NCBI GenBank assembly: GCA_038259365.1
Contig: JBBSOW010000110.1
Coordinates: forward strand, 1 to 10,378
Length of the DNA stretch: 10,378 bases
From: JBBSOW01 sp038259365
Lineage (GTDB): Bacteria; Actinomycetota; Actinomycetes; Propionibacteriales; Propionibacteriaceae
Reading direction: 5' to 3'
Positions 1 through 6,253 of this stretch are shown in pieces. The first letter of the stretch is position 1; each line of letters opens with the position of its first letter. Made by a program: the position numbers and the translations under genes. The notes under the pieces were generated by a model. It ran no database searches and was not told where the DNA came from. It was given only the letters and a program-made list of their open reading frames with translations.

Positions 1-1622
1 GCCGCGATCCGAGCCGTCTCCTCAACCAGAGCGGCGGGCCGTGGGGGCGGGGGAGCCAGCACCGTCTCGGCGGCGGTCACCGCGGCCCGGGCCACCCGTT
101 GCGGAACCTCGCCGGGACGCGCCCGCGCGCTGGCGGCGAGGCGGCCGTAGCGAATGACGTGGATATCCCACCCGCCCGCGACCGGCTTGGCCGCCACGAT
201 CTCTGGACAGCTTGCGATGCTGGAGAGGCGGTGAAACCGGGTGCTGGCGCGGGTGTAGGCCGTGAGCCGGTCGCGGAGGCTGGCGGCTTCCTCGAAGCGT
301 TGTTGGGAGACGAGACGGGTCAACTTTTCTCGGCTGGCCCACAACACCGGTCGGACGTCGGCGTGCATGCTGGCCGTGACGTCGCCGACCAGCGCGCCGT
401 AGCTCTCGATGCTGACATCACCGTGGCAGGGCGCCACGCAGCGGTTCATCTCGGCCAGGGCGCAGTCGCTGGTCTCCACCCCGGGGCGCAACCGCGGCGT
501 GCAGCGGCGGATCGGGTGTGTCTCGTAGATCGCCAACACCACCTCCTCGGCCGCCGAGCGGGCCGAGAAGGGGCCGAAATAGCTGGCCCGATCGTCGCTG
601 ACCTTGCGGACGATCGATAGCCGCGGAAACGCCTCGTTGGTCAGCTTGATCCAAACGTTGCGGTGTGGGCTCTTGGAGCGCCGGTTGTAGCGCGGGCGGT
701 GCGCCGCGATCAACCGCAACTCCAACACCTCGGCCTCGAGGGAGGTCGAGCAAGGCAGTACCTCCACGCCGGTGGCCACGCGAATCATCTCCTCCATCCG
801 GCCACGCTTCTCCGAGGCGGTGAAGTACTGAGCCACCCGGCGGCGGAGGTTGGTCGAAGTGCCGACGTAGAGGATCTGGCTCGGCTCATCGCCACCGTGC
901 CACGGTGCACGATCACAGTCCAGGACATCGCTGACGAACATGTACACCCCGGGCGTGCTCGGTGCCTTGTCCACCCAACGGCGCTTGGCGCGGCGCTGGG
1001 GGGATACCTGGCGGGTGAACTCGTGCAGGTCTTCGACGGTGCTGACGCCGTTGTTCCCGACGCGGCCCAGCAGACCGTGCAAGACATCGACCGTCGCTCG
1101 CGCGTCGGCCAACGCGCGGTGGTTGGGGGTCGTGGCGGCGTGAAAGTGGGCCGCCAAGGTGGAGAGCTTGCAGTTGGCCACCTCCTCGCGCAACAAGATG
1201 TTGCGGGCGAGCGCGACGGTGTCGAAGACCTGGGGCGCGGGCCAGCGGTAGCCGAGCTGCTCGCAGGCGCGTTTGAGGAAGCCGATGTCGAAGCGCGCGT
1301 TGTGGGCGACCAGGATGCTGCCGGAGGCAAACTCCAAAAAGCTGGGTAACACTTCGGGCAGCCGCGGGGCACCCGCCACCATCGAGTTCGTGATGCCGGT
1401 GAGGACGGCGATCAGGGCGGGTATCTGGCCGTGGGGATTGATCAAGGTCTGAAACTCACCGATCACCTCCCCTCCGCGCACCTTCACCGCCCCTACCTCG
1501 GTGATGGAGTCCTCAGCCGAGGACCCCGTGGTTTCCAGATCGACGACGCAGAAGGTGGCGTGCGCAAGGGGCTGGCCGAGATCGGCGAAACTGGGTTGCA
1601 CCGCCCAGGTGTTGGCTGACAT
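1..1622 (-). CDS. DEDDh exonuclease fused to GIY-YIG/UvrC-like nuclease domain (3' end cut by window edge)
   Basis: Reading the minus strand from ATG at 1622 gives at least 540 open codons with no stop before the window edge. The N-terminal part is a DnaQ-like 3'-5' exonuclease of the DEDDh type: Exo I is VVDLETTG (Asp28, Glu30), Exo II is AHNARFD (Asp112) and Exo III is HRALAD (His168, Asp173). A GIY-YIG nuclease module follows from about residue 220, with GVY at 225-227, YVG at 252-254 and the basic LRRRV segment near 260. A UvrC-like region rich in Cys and Arg comes next. This order is that of the actinobacterial family of Rv2191, where a proofreading-type exonuclease is joined to a UvrC/Cho-like endonuclease. 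A role in DNA repair is inferred from the domains; the substrate is not known to me. The start is supported by a -10-like TAGCGT exactly 7 nt upstream, suggesting a leaderless message. The gene is divergent from the Cys-rich gene. Confidence 0.9.
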   Translation of the reverse strand, partial: MSANTWAVQPSFADLGQPLAHATFCVVDLETTGSSAEDSITEVGAVKVRGGEVIGEFQTLINPHGQIPALIAVLTGITNSMVAGAPRLPEVLPSFLEFASGSILVAHNARFDIGFLKRACEQLGYRWPAPQVFDTVALARNILLREEVANCKLSTLAAHFHAATTPNHRALADARATVDVLHGLLGRVGNNGVSTVEDLHEFTRQVSPQRRAKRRWVDKAPSTPGVYMFVSDVLDCDRAPWHGGDEPSQILYVGTSTNLRRRVAQYFTASEKRGRMEEMIRVATGVEVLPCSTSLEAEVLELRLIAAHRPRYNRRSKSPHRNVWIKLTNEAFPRLSIVRKVSDDRASYFGPFSARSAAEEVVLAIYETHPIRRCTPRLRPGVETSDCALAEMNRCVAPCHGDVSIESYGALVGDVTASMHADVRPVLWASREKLTRLVSQQRFEEAASLRDRLTAYTRASTRFHRLSSIASCPEIVAAKPVAGGWDIHVIRYGRLAASARARPGEVPQRVARAAVTAAETVLAPPPPRPAALVEETARIA

Positions 1623-1646
1623 GACCCCGACGCTAGGCGGGGGGTC
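1623..1646. repeat. Inverted repeat bracketing the exonuclease -10 box
   Basis: The arms GACCCC (1623-1628) and GGGGTC (1641-1646) are perfect 6-bp complements separated by 12 bp. The -10 hexamer of the exonuclease promoter sits between them. It could be an operator. It does not match the actinobacterial LexA box (GAAC-N4-GTTC). Six GC-rich base pairs can also arise by chance at this base composition. Confidence 0.3.
1630..1635 (-). promoter_or_regulatory. -10 box of leaderless promoter for the exonuclease gene
   Basis: On the minus strand the hexamer TAGCGT ends 7 nt before the ATG at 1622, which places transcription initiation at or next to the start codon. No Shine-Dalgarno sequence precedes the ATG. 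No convincing -35 element is visible. The hexamer lies inside a 6-bp inverted repeat (GACCCC 1623-1628 / GGGGTC 1641-1646). Confidence 0.5.
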
Positions 1647-1720
1647 TGACATTCGGCGCCCACAGGGTCGCCGGGAACGGCAACGAAGAACTGTCAGAGG
1701 GCCGCTGCAAGCTGTGCAAC

Positions 1721-2047
1721 ATGAGTTCGATAGACGATTCGGCCCGGCTACACTCCTGCTCTCCGGCGGGTCCGCCCGACCAGGGGTGTTGGGCGGGCGT
1801 GGACCGGCTGCACGTGGATTGTGGCGGGTGCGCCGTGCGGGGTGGAGCATGCTCGAATTGCGTGATCTCGGTGCTGTTGGGCATTCCCGCCGGTGTCACC
1901 GATCGGCAGGAGGACCGGGCCCTGGAGACCGCCACCGATAGCCAGCTGCCCCTCGAGCTCGACCCGGTAGAGCGGGCGGCGCTCGATGTTTTGGCGGGAT
2001 CGGGGTTGCTGCCGCCGTTGCGGTTGGTGCCTACGCTTGGCCGATGA
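1721..2047 (+). CDS. Small Cys-rich conserved actinobacterial protein with two CxxC pairs (function unknown)
   Basis: The ORF encodes 108 residues from ATG 1721. Its core, CGGCAVRGGACSNC (Cys34, Cys37, Cys44, Cys47), holds two CxxC pairs typical of a structural zinc or iron site. After this come a hydrophobic ISVLLG stretch and a C-terminal LDPVERAALDVL...LLPPLRLVP segment. I recognise this pattern from short uncharacterised actinobacterial proteins found beside NlpC/P60 genes, but I know of no assigned function. The true start may be GTG 1799 (Val27). A good -10 hexamer, TACACT, lies at 1749-1754 inside the longer ORF, an AGGGG Shine-Dalgarno candidate lies at 1782-1786, and the recognisable family segment starts just after Val27. 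The shorter form has 82 residues and keeps all four core cysteines. The longer form is given as the outer limit. The gene is divergent from the exonuclease and stops 110 bp before ripC. Confidence 0.75.
   Translation: MSSIDDSARLHSCSPAGPPDQGCWAGVDRLHVDCGGCAVRGGACSNCVISVLLGIPAGVTDRQEDRALETATDSQLPLELDPVERAALDVLAGSGLLPPLRLVPTLGR
1726..1754 (+). promoter_or_regulatory. Putative promoter of the Cys-rich gene, internal to its longest ORF
   Basis: A TACACT -10 hexamer at 1749-1754 has a weak -35-like TTCGAT at 1726-1731 with a 17-bp spacer. Initiation near 1760 would leave a leader of about 38 nt before GTG 1799 and would exclude ATG 1721 as the start. The -10 is strong by actinobacterial standards; the -35 is poor. 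Confidence 0.4.
1772..1796 (+). other. Leader hairpin with Shine-Dalgarno candidate in its loop
   Basis: CCGCCCGA (1772-1779) can pair with TTGGGCGG (1789-1796), with one G-T wobble, around a 9-nt loop that contains AGGGG (1782-1786). The stem ends 2 nt before GTG 1799. If translation starts there, the structure would present the ribosome binding site in a loop. No thermosensor or riboswitch class is recognised. Confidence 0.3.
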
Positions 2048-2077
2048 GACACCCGAAGGTGAGCCCACCCAATAGGT

Positions 2078-2106
2078 TTGGCCGTGATCATTTCGTAACG
2101 TAGGGT
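2078..2106 (+). promoter_or_regulatory. Promoter of the ripC-lipoprotein-pimB' operon
   Basis: TTGGCC (2078-2083) as -35 and TAGGGT (2101-2106) as -10 are separated by exactly 17 bp. Initiation is expected near 2113, giving a leader of about 45 nt that contains the AGGGA ribosome binding site (2146-2150). The spacer contains a possible MtrA-like direct repeat. Confidence 0.5.
2084..2102 (+). promoter_or_regulatory. Possible MtrA-like operator (two half-sites with 11-bp pitch)
   Basis: GTGATCAT and GTAACGTA are separated by TTC, giving two 8-bp half-sites at an 11-bp pitch inside the promoter spacer. From memory, MtrA of Corynebacterium recognises loosely conserved 8-bp direct repeats separated by 3 bp with a GTAAC-like core, and it represses NlpC/P60 genes of this neighbourhood. 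The second half-site fits well. The first agrees only at G, T and A. The location between -35 and -10 would suit repression. Confidence 0.25.
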
Positions 2107-2157
2107 CGGCGCAGGTGTTGGTGGCGAGGCCAGTAATGACAGTTCAGGGAGTTTGGT

Positions 2158-3348
2158 GTGGGGTTCAGTTCGTCCGGAGCAGGTGGCAGGCAGTCCGTCG
2201 GCCATAGGGCGCGGCTGGCCAGGGGTGTCGCCCGTGTCACCATCGCCGCCATCGCAACGGCCCTCGTCGTCACGCTGCCCATTGTTCCCGCGCAGGCCAG
2301 ACCCGACACCGTGGCCAAGGCCAAAGCTGAGGTCGAGCGGCTGACCGTCGAGGCCGCCGCGATCGATCAGGACTATGCGGCCGCCCAGGAAAAGCTCACC
2401 TCGGCCAACAAGGTGCTGAAGTCCCGCACCACGGACATGAAGAAGCAGGCGGCCAAGGTCGCGCAAATGCGCACCCAGGCCGGGCGCATTGCCTTGGCGC
2501 ACTATCAGGCGCGAGACGTGGATCCCACCACCCAGCTCTTGTTCTCCAGCGATCCGGCTTCCTTCATGAACCGCTACGCCACGGTGGAGCAGGTGACGGC
2601 CAACCAGAACGGCAAGCTGCAAGACTTTCAGACCCAACAGGCCGACCTGACCCAGATGCGCCACGACGCCGAATCGCAAAAGGTCGACATCGCAGCCAAA
2701 AAGGTGAAGCTGCAAAAGCTCCGCAAGTCTTCCGATGACCTCGTGCTCGAGGCCGAGGCAGTGTTGTCCAAGCTCACCGCCGAGGAGCGCGCCCGGCTCA
2801 AGGCTCAAGAGGAGCGCGAGGCCAAGGCGGCGGCGGCTCGGGCTGAGGCAGCCGATACCTCCGCCGCGACAACCGATAACACCGACACTTCCACCGAGAC
2901 GACCGACGACGCCAACACCGCCGATCCGAAGCCGGAGAAAAAGGCCGCCTCGAAACAGGCCTCCCGATCGTCGAAGCGGACCGAACCCGCCACTGGTCGC
3001 TCCGGCGGGGCGTCTGCCCTGTCGTTCGCCCGGGCCCAAAAGGGTAAGCCCTACGACTATGGGGCCACCGGGCCGAACAGCTTCGACTGCTCCGGGCTGA
3101 CCGGAGCCGCCTGGCGGGCCGCCGGGGTCTCGCTGCCGCGGACCTCCCAGGCCCAGTTCGGCGCCGGCCGTCCCGTCTCCAAGGATGCGCTGAAGCCGGG
3201 GGATCTGGTCTTCTACTACCCCGGAATCTCCCACGTCGGCCTCTACGCGGGCAACGGGATGATCCTGCACGCCTCCCGGCCGGGCAAGCCGATCGGCTAC
3301 GCCCCGGTGGATTCGATGCCATACGCCGGCGCTCGCCGCGTCGGCTGA
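2158..3348 (+). CDS. ripC: RipC-like secreted peptidoglycan endopeptidase (coiled coil plus NlpC/P60)
   Basis: This 396-residue protein starts at GTG 2158, with AGGGA 7 nt upstream. Residues about 26-47 form a hydrophobic signal peptide ending in AQA, with cleavage likely after Ala47. Residues about 50-225 are charged heptad-like helix (coiled coil). Residues about 232-284 form a linker that is Thr/Asp-rich first and Lys/Arg/Ser-rich later. The NlpC/P60 domain runs from about 285 to the end. The catalytic residues are visible: Cys311 in FDCSG, His359 in SHVG and His371 in ILHA. The family cleaves bonds in the peptidoglycan stem peptide outside the membrane. Length and layout match mycobacterial RipC (Rv2190c), whose coiled coil is thought to respond to FtsEX during division. 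The position next to pimB' and the exonuclease gene supports that orthology. The gene heads an operon: the next start lies 3 nt after its TGA, in the same frame. Confidence 0.88.
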   Translation: MGFSSSGAGGRQSVGHRARLARGVARVTIAAIATALVVTLPIVPAQARPDTVAKAKAEVERLTVEAAAIDQDYAAAQEKLTSANKVLKSRTTDMKKQAAKVAQMRTQAGRIALAHYQARDVDPTTQLLFSSDPASFMNRYATVEQVTANQNGKLQDFQTQQADLTQMRHDAESQKVDIAAKKVKLQKLRKSSDDLVLEAEAVLSKLTAEERARLKAQEEREAKAAAARAEAADTSAATTDNTDTSTETTDDANTADPKPEKKAASKQASRSSKRTEPATGRSGGASALSFARAQKGKPYDYGATGPNSFDCSGLTGAAWRAAGVSLPRTSQAQFGAGRPVSKDALKPGDLVFYYPGISHVGLYAGNGMILHASRPGKPIGYAPVDSMPYAGARRVG

Positions 3349-3351
3349 GCG

Positions 3352-4617
3352 TTGAGGGCGTTAGCGGCCGCGCTGTTGGCGGTGTTGCTCACGAGTTGTT
3401 CGACTCTGGGCTCTCAATCGCCCTCGTCCGGCGCGTCGGCCAGCCCGGCCAGGATCGATCAGAGCGCCCAACGGGTGGCCGGTGAGCGGACCCTCGCTCG
3501 GTTCACCCAAGGGGCGGCGGTTCAAGACTCGGCGGTCACCGACGCCACCGTGGCCACCACCGATCCGGCGTTCGCCTCCGACGTCGAGCGGCTGAGCGAG
3601 AACATCCACCAGCTCGACGAGCTGGGGTGGCGGGTCACCGAGCGTCGCTCGGGGTTGAGCAAGGCCCGGCAGCGCGTACTGGGGGAGCAGGCCTGGACCG
3701 CCCAAACCGTCGTCACCTGGAAAATGGTCGGAGATCGCTACCCCTCCCAACACAAGGTCTGGGTCACCTTCGCCCCGGAAGACCAGACCAACCCGTCGGG
3801 TAATCAACAGATCGCGGGGATCGTCGACGGTCCGGTGGGGGAGAGCGCCAAACCCCTGTGGTGGCTGGAAGCGATCACCGTGAAGGTGCGGGCCAAGGTC
3901 ACTGTGATGACCGGCAGCCGCGTCGACGCCAACCGGTGGCTGGTCGATGCCACCAGCGCCCTCAACAACGTGGATCGGGCAAGCCTGGGGAGCGCGGCAA
4001 AGAACTGGGATTCCCGCCTCAGCCTGATCGTTCCCTCCAACGATCGCTTGGTGGAGACGGTCCTGGGCGTGGGGCGAGGCACGTATGGAGAGATTGCGGC
4101 CAGCACGGTCCCGGACTCCATCGCTCGAGATTCCAAACAGGTGCCCCTGCGCATCGTCATGAGCCCCAAGACCACCTCCAATCGTGATTCCGATGTCGTG
4201 GTGCTCACCCACGAGTCGGTTCACGTTGCCACCGACTCGGCCCATTCCGCCGCCCCGGTGTGGTTGATCGAAGGGTTGGCCGAGGAGGTGGCCTACGCCA
4301 GCTACCCCTGGGCGGCGCAGGCTCAACAGATCGCCCTGCGAGATAACCTGAAGAAGAAACTGGGCCTAACCCCGCCGGAGCTACCGAGCGACGCCGACTT
4401 TGAGCCGGGAGAACCAGACCTTGCCGAAAGCTACCTGCGCGGCTGGTTGGCCGTGCACGAGCTGAAACGGCTGCTGGGCGGCGTGGGTCTGGCCGAGTAT
4501 TACGCGACGGCCTCCCAAGAGGGCAAGATCGAGCAGTCCGGGGTCACCGAGGGCTACCTGGCCCGGGAGGTACACGAGGACGTGCACAAGATCGCCGACG
4601 GAGCGACGATTCGCTGA
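3352..4617 (+). CDS. Exported lipoprotein, putative HExxH zinc metallopeptidase
   Basis: The TTG at 3352 starts 421 codons. This start is chosen because an in-frame TGA (the ripC stop) lies two codons upstream and because any later start would damage a short lipoprotein signal peptide: Arg2, a hydrophobic run from residue 3 to 13, and the lipobox LTSC with acylated Cys16. Residues about 30-190 form an uncharacterised, probably beta-rich domain. The C-terminal half has HESVH (His287, Glu288, His291) followed 16 residues after the second His by WLIEGLAEE. This is the gluzincin pattern, in which Glu307 would be the third zinc ligand. The protein should therefore be a membrane-anchored extracytoplasmic peptidase. 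The substrate is unknown; its placement between ripC and pimB' suggests an envelope role. There is no Shine-Dalgarno sequence, so translation probably depends on re-initiation after ripC. A catalytically dead relative is less likely because all metal residues are present. Confidence 0.75.
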   Translation: MRALAAALLAVLLTSCSTLGSQSPSSGASASPARIDQSAQRVAGERTLARFTQGAAVQDSAVTDATVATTDPAFASDVERLSENIHQLDELGWRVTERRSGLSKARQRVLGEQAWTAQTVVTWKMVGDRYPSQHKVWVTFAPEDQTNPSGNQQIAGIVDGPVGESAKPLWWLEAITVKVRAKVTVMTGSRVDANRWLVDATSALNNVDRASLGSAAKNWDSRLSLIVPSNDRLVETVLGVGRGTYGEIAASTVPDSIARDSKQVPLRIVMSPKTTSNRDSDVVVLTHESVHVATDSAHSAAPVWLIEGLAEEVAYASYPWAAQAQQIALRDNLKKKLGLTPPELPSDADFEPGEPDLAESYLRGWLAVHELKRLLGGVGLAEYYATASQEGKIEQSGVTEGYLAREVHEDVHKIADGATIR

Positions 4618-5748
4618 ATGCCGGGCACCCTGATCCTGACGAACGACTTTCCGCCCGAGATCGGCGGAATCGAGGCCTTCGTCGCCCAACTCGCCGTCGG
4701 TTTGCGCGGCCCGGTCGTGGTCCTCACGAGAACGATGGGCGATTCCGCGGATTTCGACAGCGCGCAGCCCTACGACGTAATTCGGCTGGACAGTCCCGTC
4801 CTGCTGCCGACTCCTCAACTGGGCAGGACCGCGGCGAAGACCCTCGCCGAGCACGGGCTCTCCTCGGTGGTGTTCGGGGCTGCCGCTCCCTTGGGATTGC
4901 TGGCGCCTCGACTCCGCGGGGCGGGAGCCCGACGGCTGGTGGGAATCAGCCACGGCCACGAGGTGTGGTGGGCCCGACTTCCCGGCAGCTCGACGCTCCT
5001 GCGGCGCATCGCCGACGGGCTCGACGTGTTGACCTACATCTCCGAGTTCACCGGGTCGGCCATCGCCGCGAGCATCGGGTCCGGGCCTCAACGGGCCTCC
5101 CTGCGGCGCCTCTCGCCGCCCGTGAGGATGGGCGCGTACGCGAGCACCACGGACCGCACGCACGACGACGCCAGGCCCACCTGTTTGAGCGCTGGCCGGT
5201 TCGTCGAACAAAAGGGGTTCGACGTCCTGCTGCGGGCCTGGCGGACGCTCATCGAGCAATGGCCGCACCGCCGGCTGCCCTTGTTACGGGTCGCCGGTGG
5301 CGGCCGCGGCCGGGCGGGACACCAGCTGGAGGGCCAACTCGTCGAGCTCGCCGACGGATTGCCCGTGGAGTTTCTCGGCCCCCTGTCACACGCCCAGATG
5401 CCGGCCTTTCTCTCCGCAGGCGATGTGTTCGCCAGCCCGGTTCGCAATCGGTGGGGCGGTCTCAACAGCGAGGGGTTCGGGCTCGTGTTCGCTGAAGCGG
5501 CCGCGGCGGGGCTGCCCGTCGTGGTCGGAGACTCCGGCGGCGCCGGGGAGACGGTCCTCGATGGGTGCACCGGACACCTTCTCGATCCGCACGACCCCGC
5601 GCTATGGGCCGATCGCTTGAGCGGGTTGCTGCTCGACCCTGCCCGGGCCCGGGCCTGGGGCGCGGCCGGGCGACGCCACGTCGGCGAGCACTTCTCCGAT
5701 CGGGCCTGCCTCGCGGCATTGCAGGGTTTCCTCGACGCACCGGGTTAG
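4618..5748 (+). CDS. pimB: PimB'-like GDP-mannose-dependent alpha-mannosyltransferase (GT4)
   Basis: This 376-residue GT4 glycosyltransferase has its ATG directly abutting the TGA of the lipoprotein gene. The N-terminal Rossmann half opens with NDFPPEIGGIE (residues 9-19), the acceptor-side glycine loop. GISHGHE places His112 and His114 where PimB' proteins have their conserved active-site His. The C-terminal half has GRFVEQKG (Arg194, Lys199), the phosphate-gripping Arg/Lys pair, and the E-x7-E motif (Glu285, Glu293) in GGLNSEGFGLVFAE. PimB' adds the second mannose to phosphatidylinositol monomannoside at the cytoplasmic face of the membrane, the route to PIMs and lipomannan. Neighbours match the mycobacterial and corynebacterial pimB' locus. 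A GDP-mannose donor and PIM acceptor are inferred from family and context; another GT4 specificity is possible. The only ribosome-site candidate (GGAG at 4600-4603) is 14 nt away, so coupling to the upstream gene is likely. Confidence 0.82.
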   Translation: MPGTLILTNDFPPEIGGIEAFVAQLAVGLRGPVVVLTRTMGDSADFDSAQPYDVIRLDSPVLLPTPQLGRTAAKTLAEHGLSSVVFGAAAPLGLLAPRLRGAGARRLVGISHGHEVWWARLPGSSTLLRRIADGLDVLTYISEFTGSAIAASIGSGPQRASLRRLSPPVRMGAYASTTDRTHDDARPTCLSAGRFVEQKGFDVLLRAWRTLIEQWPHRRLPLLRVAGGGRGRAGHQLEGQLVELADGLPVEFLGPLSHAQMPAFLSAGDVFASPVRNRWGGLNSEGFGLVFAEAAAAGLPVVVGDSGGAGETVLDGCTGHLLDPHDPALWADRLSGLLLDPARARAWGAAGRRHVGEHFSDRACLAALQGFLDAPG

Positions 5749-5818
5749 GCTACGACCGGCGGCCGATGCGGTGCTCGTCTTGATGGTGTTTTCGATTGCG
5801 TTTAGGAGTTCCACGAAG

Positions 5819-6253
5819 ATGGCTGATCAGACTCAGGGCGACACGACGATCGACGCCAGCGCCGCGGACATCATGGCCGTCATCGAGGACTTCGAGGAAT
5901 ACCCGCAGTGGGTCGATCACCTCAAGTCGGCCGAGGTGCTGAGCGTTGCCGACGGGCATCCGCGGCAGGTCAAGATGAGGCTGGAACACCCGCTGATCAA
6001 AGACACCTACACCCTCACCTACGAGTGGGCTGAACAGGGCGTGTCGTGGAGCCTCGTCGAGGGTCAAAAGCTCACCGCGATGGACGGCTCCTACACTTTG
6101 AGCTCGGCCGGTGCGAAAACCAAAGTCACCTACGCGTTGGCCGTGGACGTGGCGATCCCCATGCTCGGGATGCTGCGTCGCAAGGCCGAGAAGGCCATCA
6201 TCGACGGCGCCTTGTCGGGTCTGAAGAAGCGGGTCGAGGGCCAGTCGGCGTGA
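5819..6253 (+). CDS. SRPBCC (START-like) family protein, Rv2185c-like
   Basis: The ORF can open at 5771, but ATG 5819 is chosen. It has AGGAG 10 nt upstream (5804-5808), gives 144 residues (which I recall as the size of mycobacterial Rv2185c), and the extra 16 upstream residues do not look like this fold. The sequence reads as one SRPBCC domain: a first strand around TTIDASAADIMAVIEDFEEYPQW, typical of the polyketide cyclase/dehydrase (lipid-transport-like) subgroup, repeated beta strands, and a long C-terminal helix ending in ALSGLKKRVEG. Such proteins bind hydrophobic ligands in a cavity; no ligand can be read from the sequence. The TGA overlaps the GTG of the kinase gene (GTGA), so the two are translationally coupled. 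The gap to pimB' is 70 bp. A TAGGCT at 5746-5751 could be an extra -10 box but has no matching -35. Confidence 0.8.
   Translation: MADQTQGDTTIDASAADIMAVIEDFEEYPQWVDHLKSAEVLSVADGHPRQVKMRLEHPLIKDTYTLTYEWAEQGVSWSLVEGQKLTAMDGSYTLSSAGAKTKVTYALAVDVAIPMLGMLRRKAEKAIIDGALSGLKKRVEGQSA

Noticed and set aside
930..950. GAAC followed by a palindromic ACATGT, resembling a LexA box
   Set aside because: The second half-site GTTC is missing and the stretch is inside the exonuclease coding sequence.
663..1349. Plus-strand ORF of 228 codons inside the exonuclease region
   Set aside because: The minus-strand frame carries all Exo I-III and GIY-YIG motifs across this region; the plus-strand reading has none.
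1633..3270. Long minus-strand ORF of 545 codons opposite the Cys-rich gene and ripC
   Set aside because: It covers two genes with clear motifs and promoters on the plus strand. Its translation is low-complexity Gly/Arg/Leu with no recognisable domain, as expected for an antisense shadow in GC-rich DNA.
3361..4326. Minus-strand ORF of 321 codons opposite the lipoprotein gene
   Set aside because: Shadow of a gene with a lipobox and HExxH motif on the plus strand; its own translation has no domain and no ribosome site.
4381..5268. Minus-strand ORF of 295 codons spanning the lipoprotein/pimB' junction
   Set aside because: It crosses two well-supported genes on the other strand and has a composition typical of antisense frames.
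5771..5818. Longer SRPBCC start at 5771
   Set aside because: ATG 5819 has AGGAG at suitable distance and gives the family length; the extra 16 residues do not fit the fold.
6046..6249. N-terminal extension of the ROK kinase from ATG 6046
   Set aside because: It would overlap about 200 bp of the SRPBCC gene, its residues are Arg/Gly/His-rich shadow sequence, and GTG 6250 has a ribosome site and a GTGA overlap.
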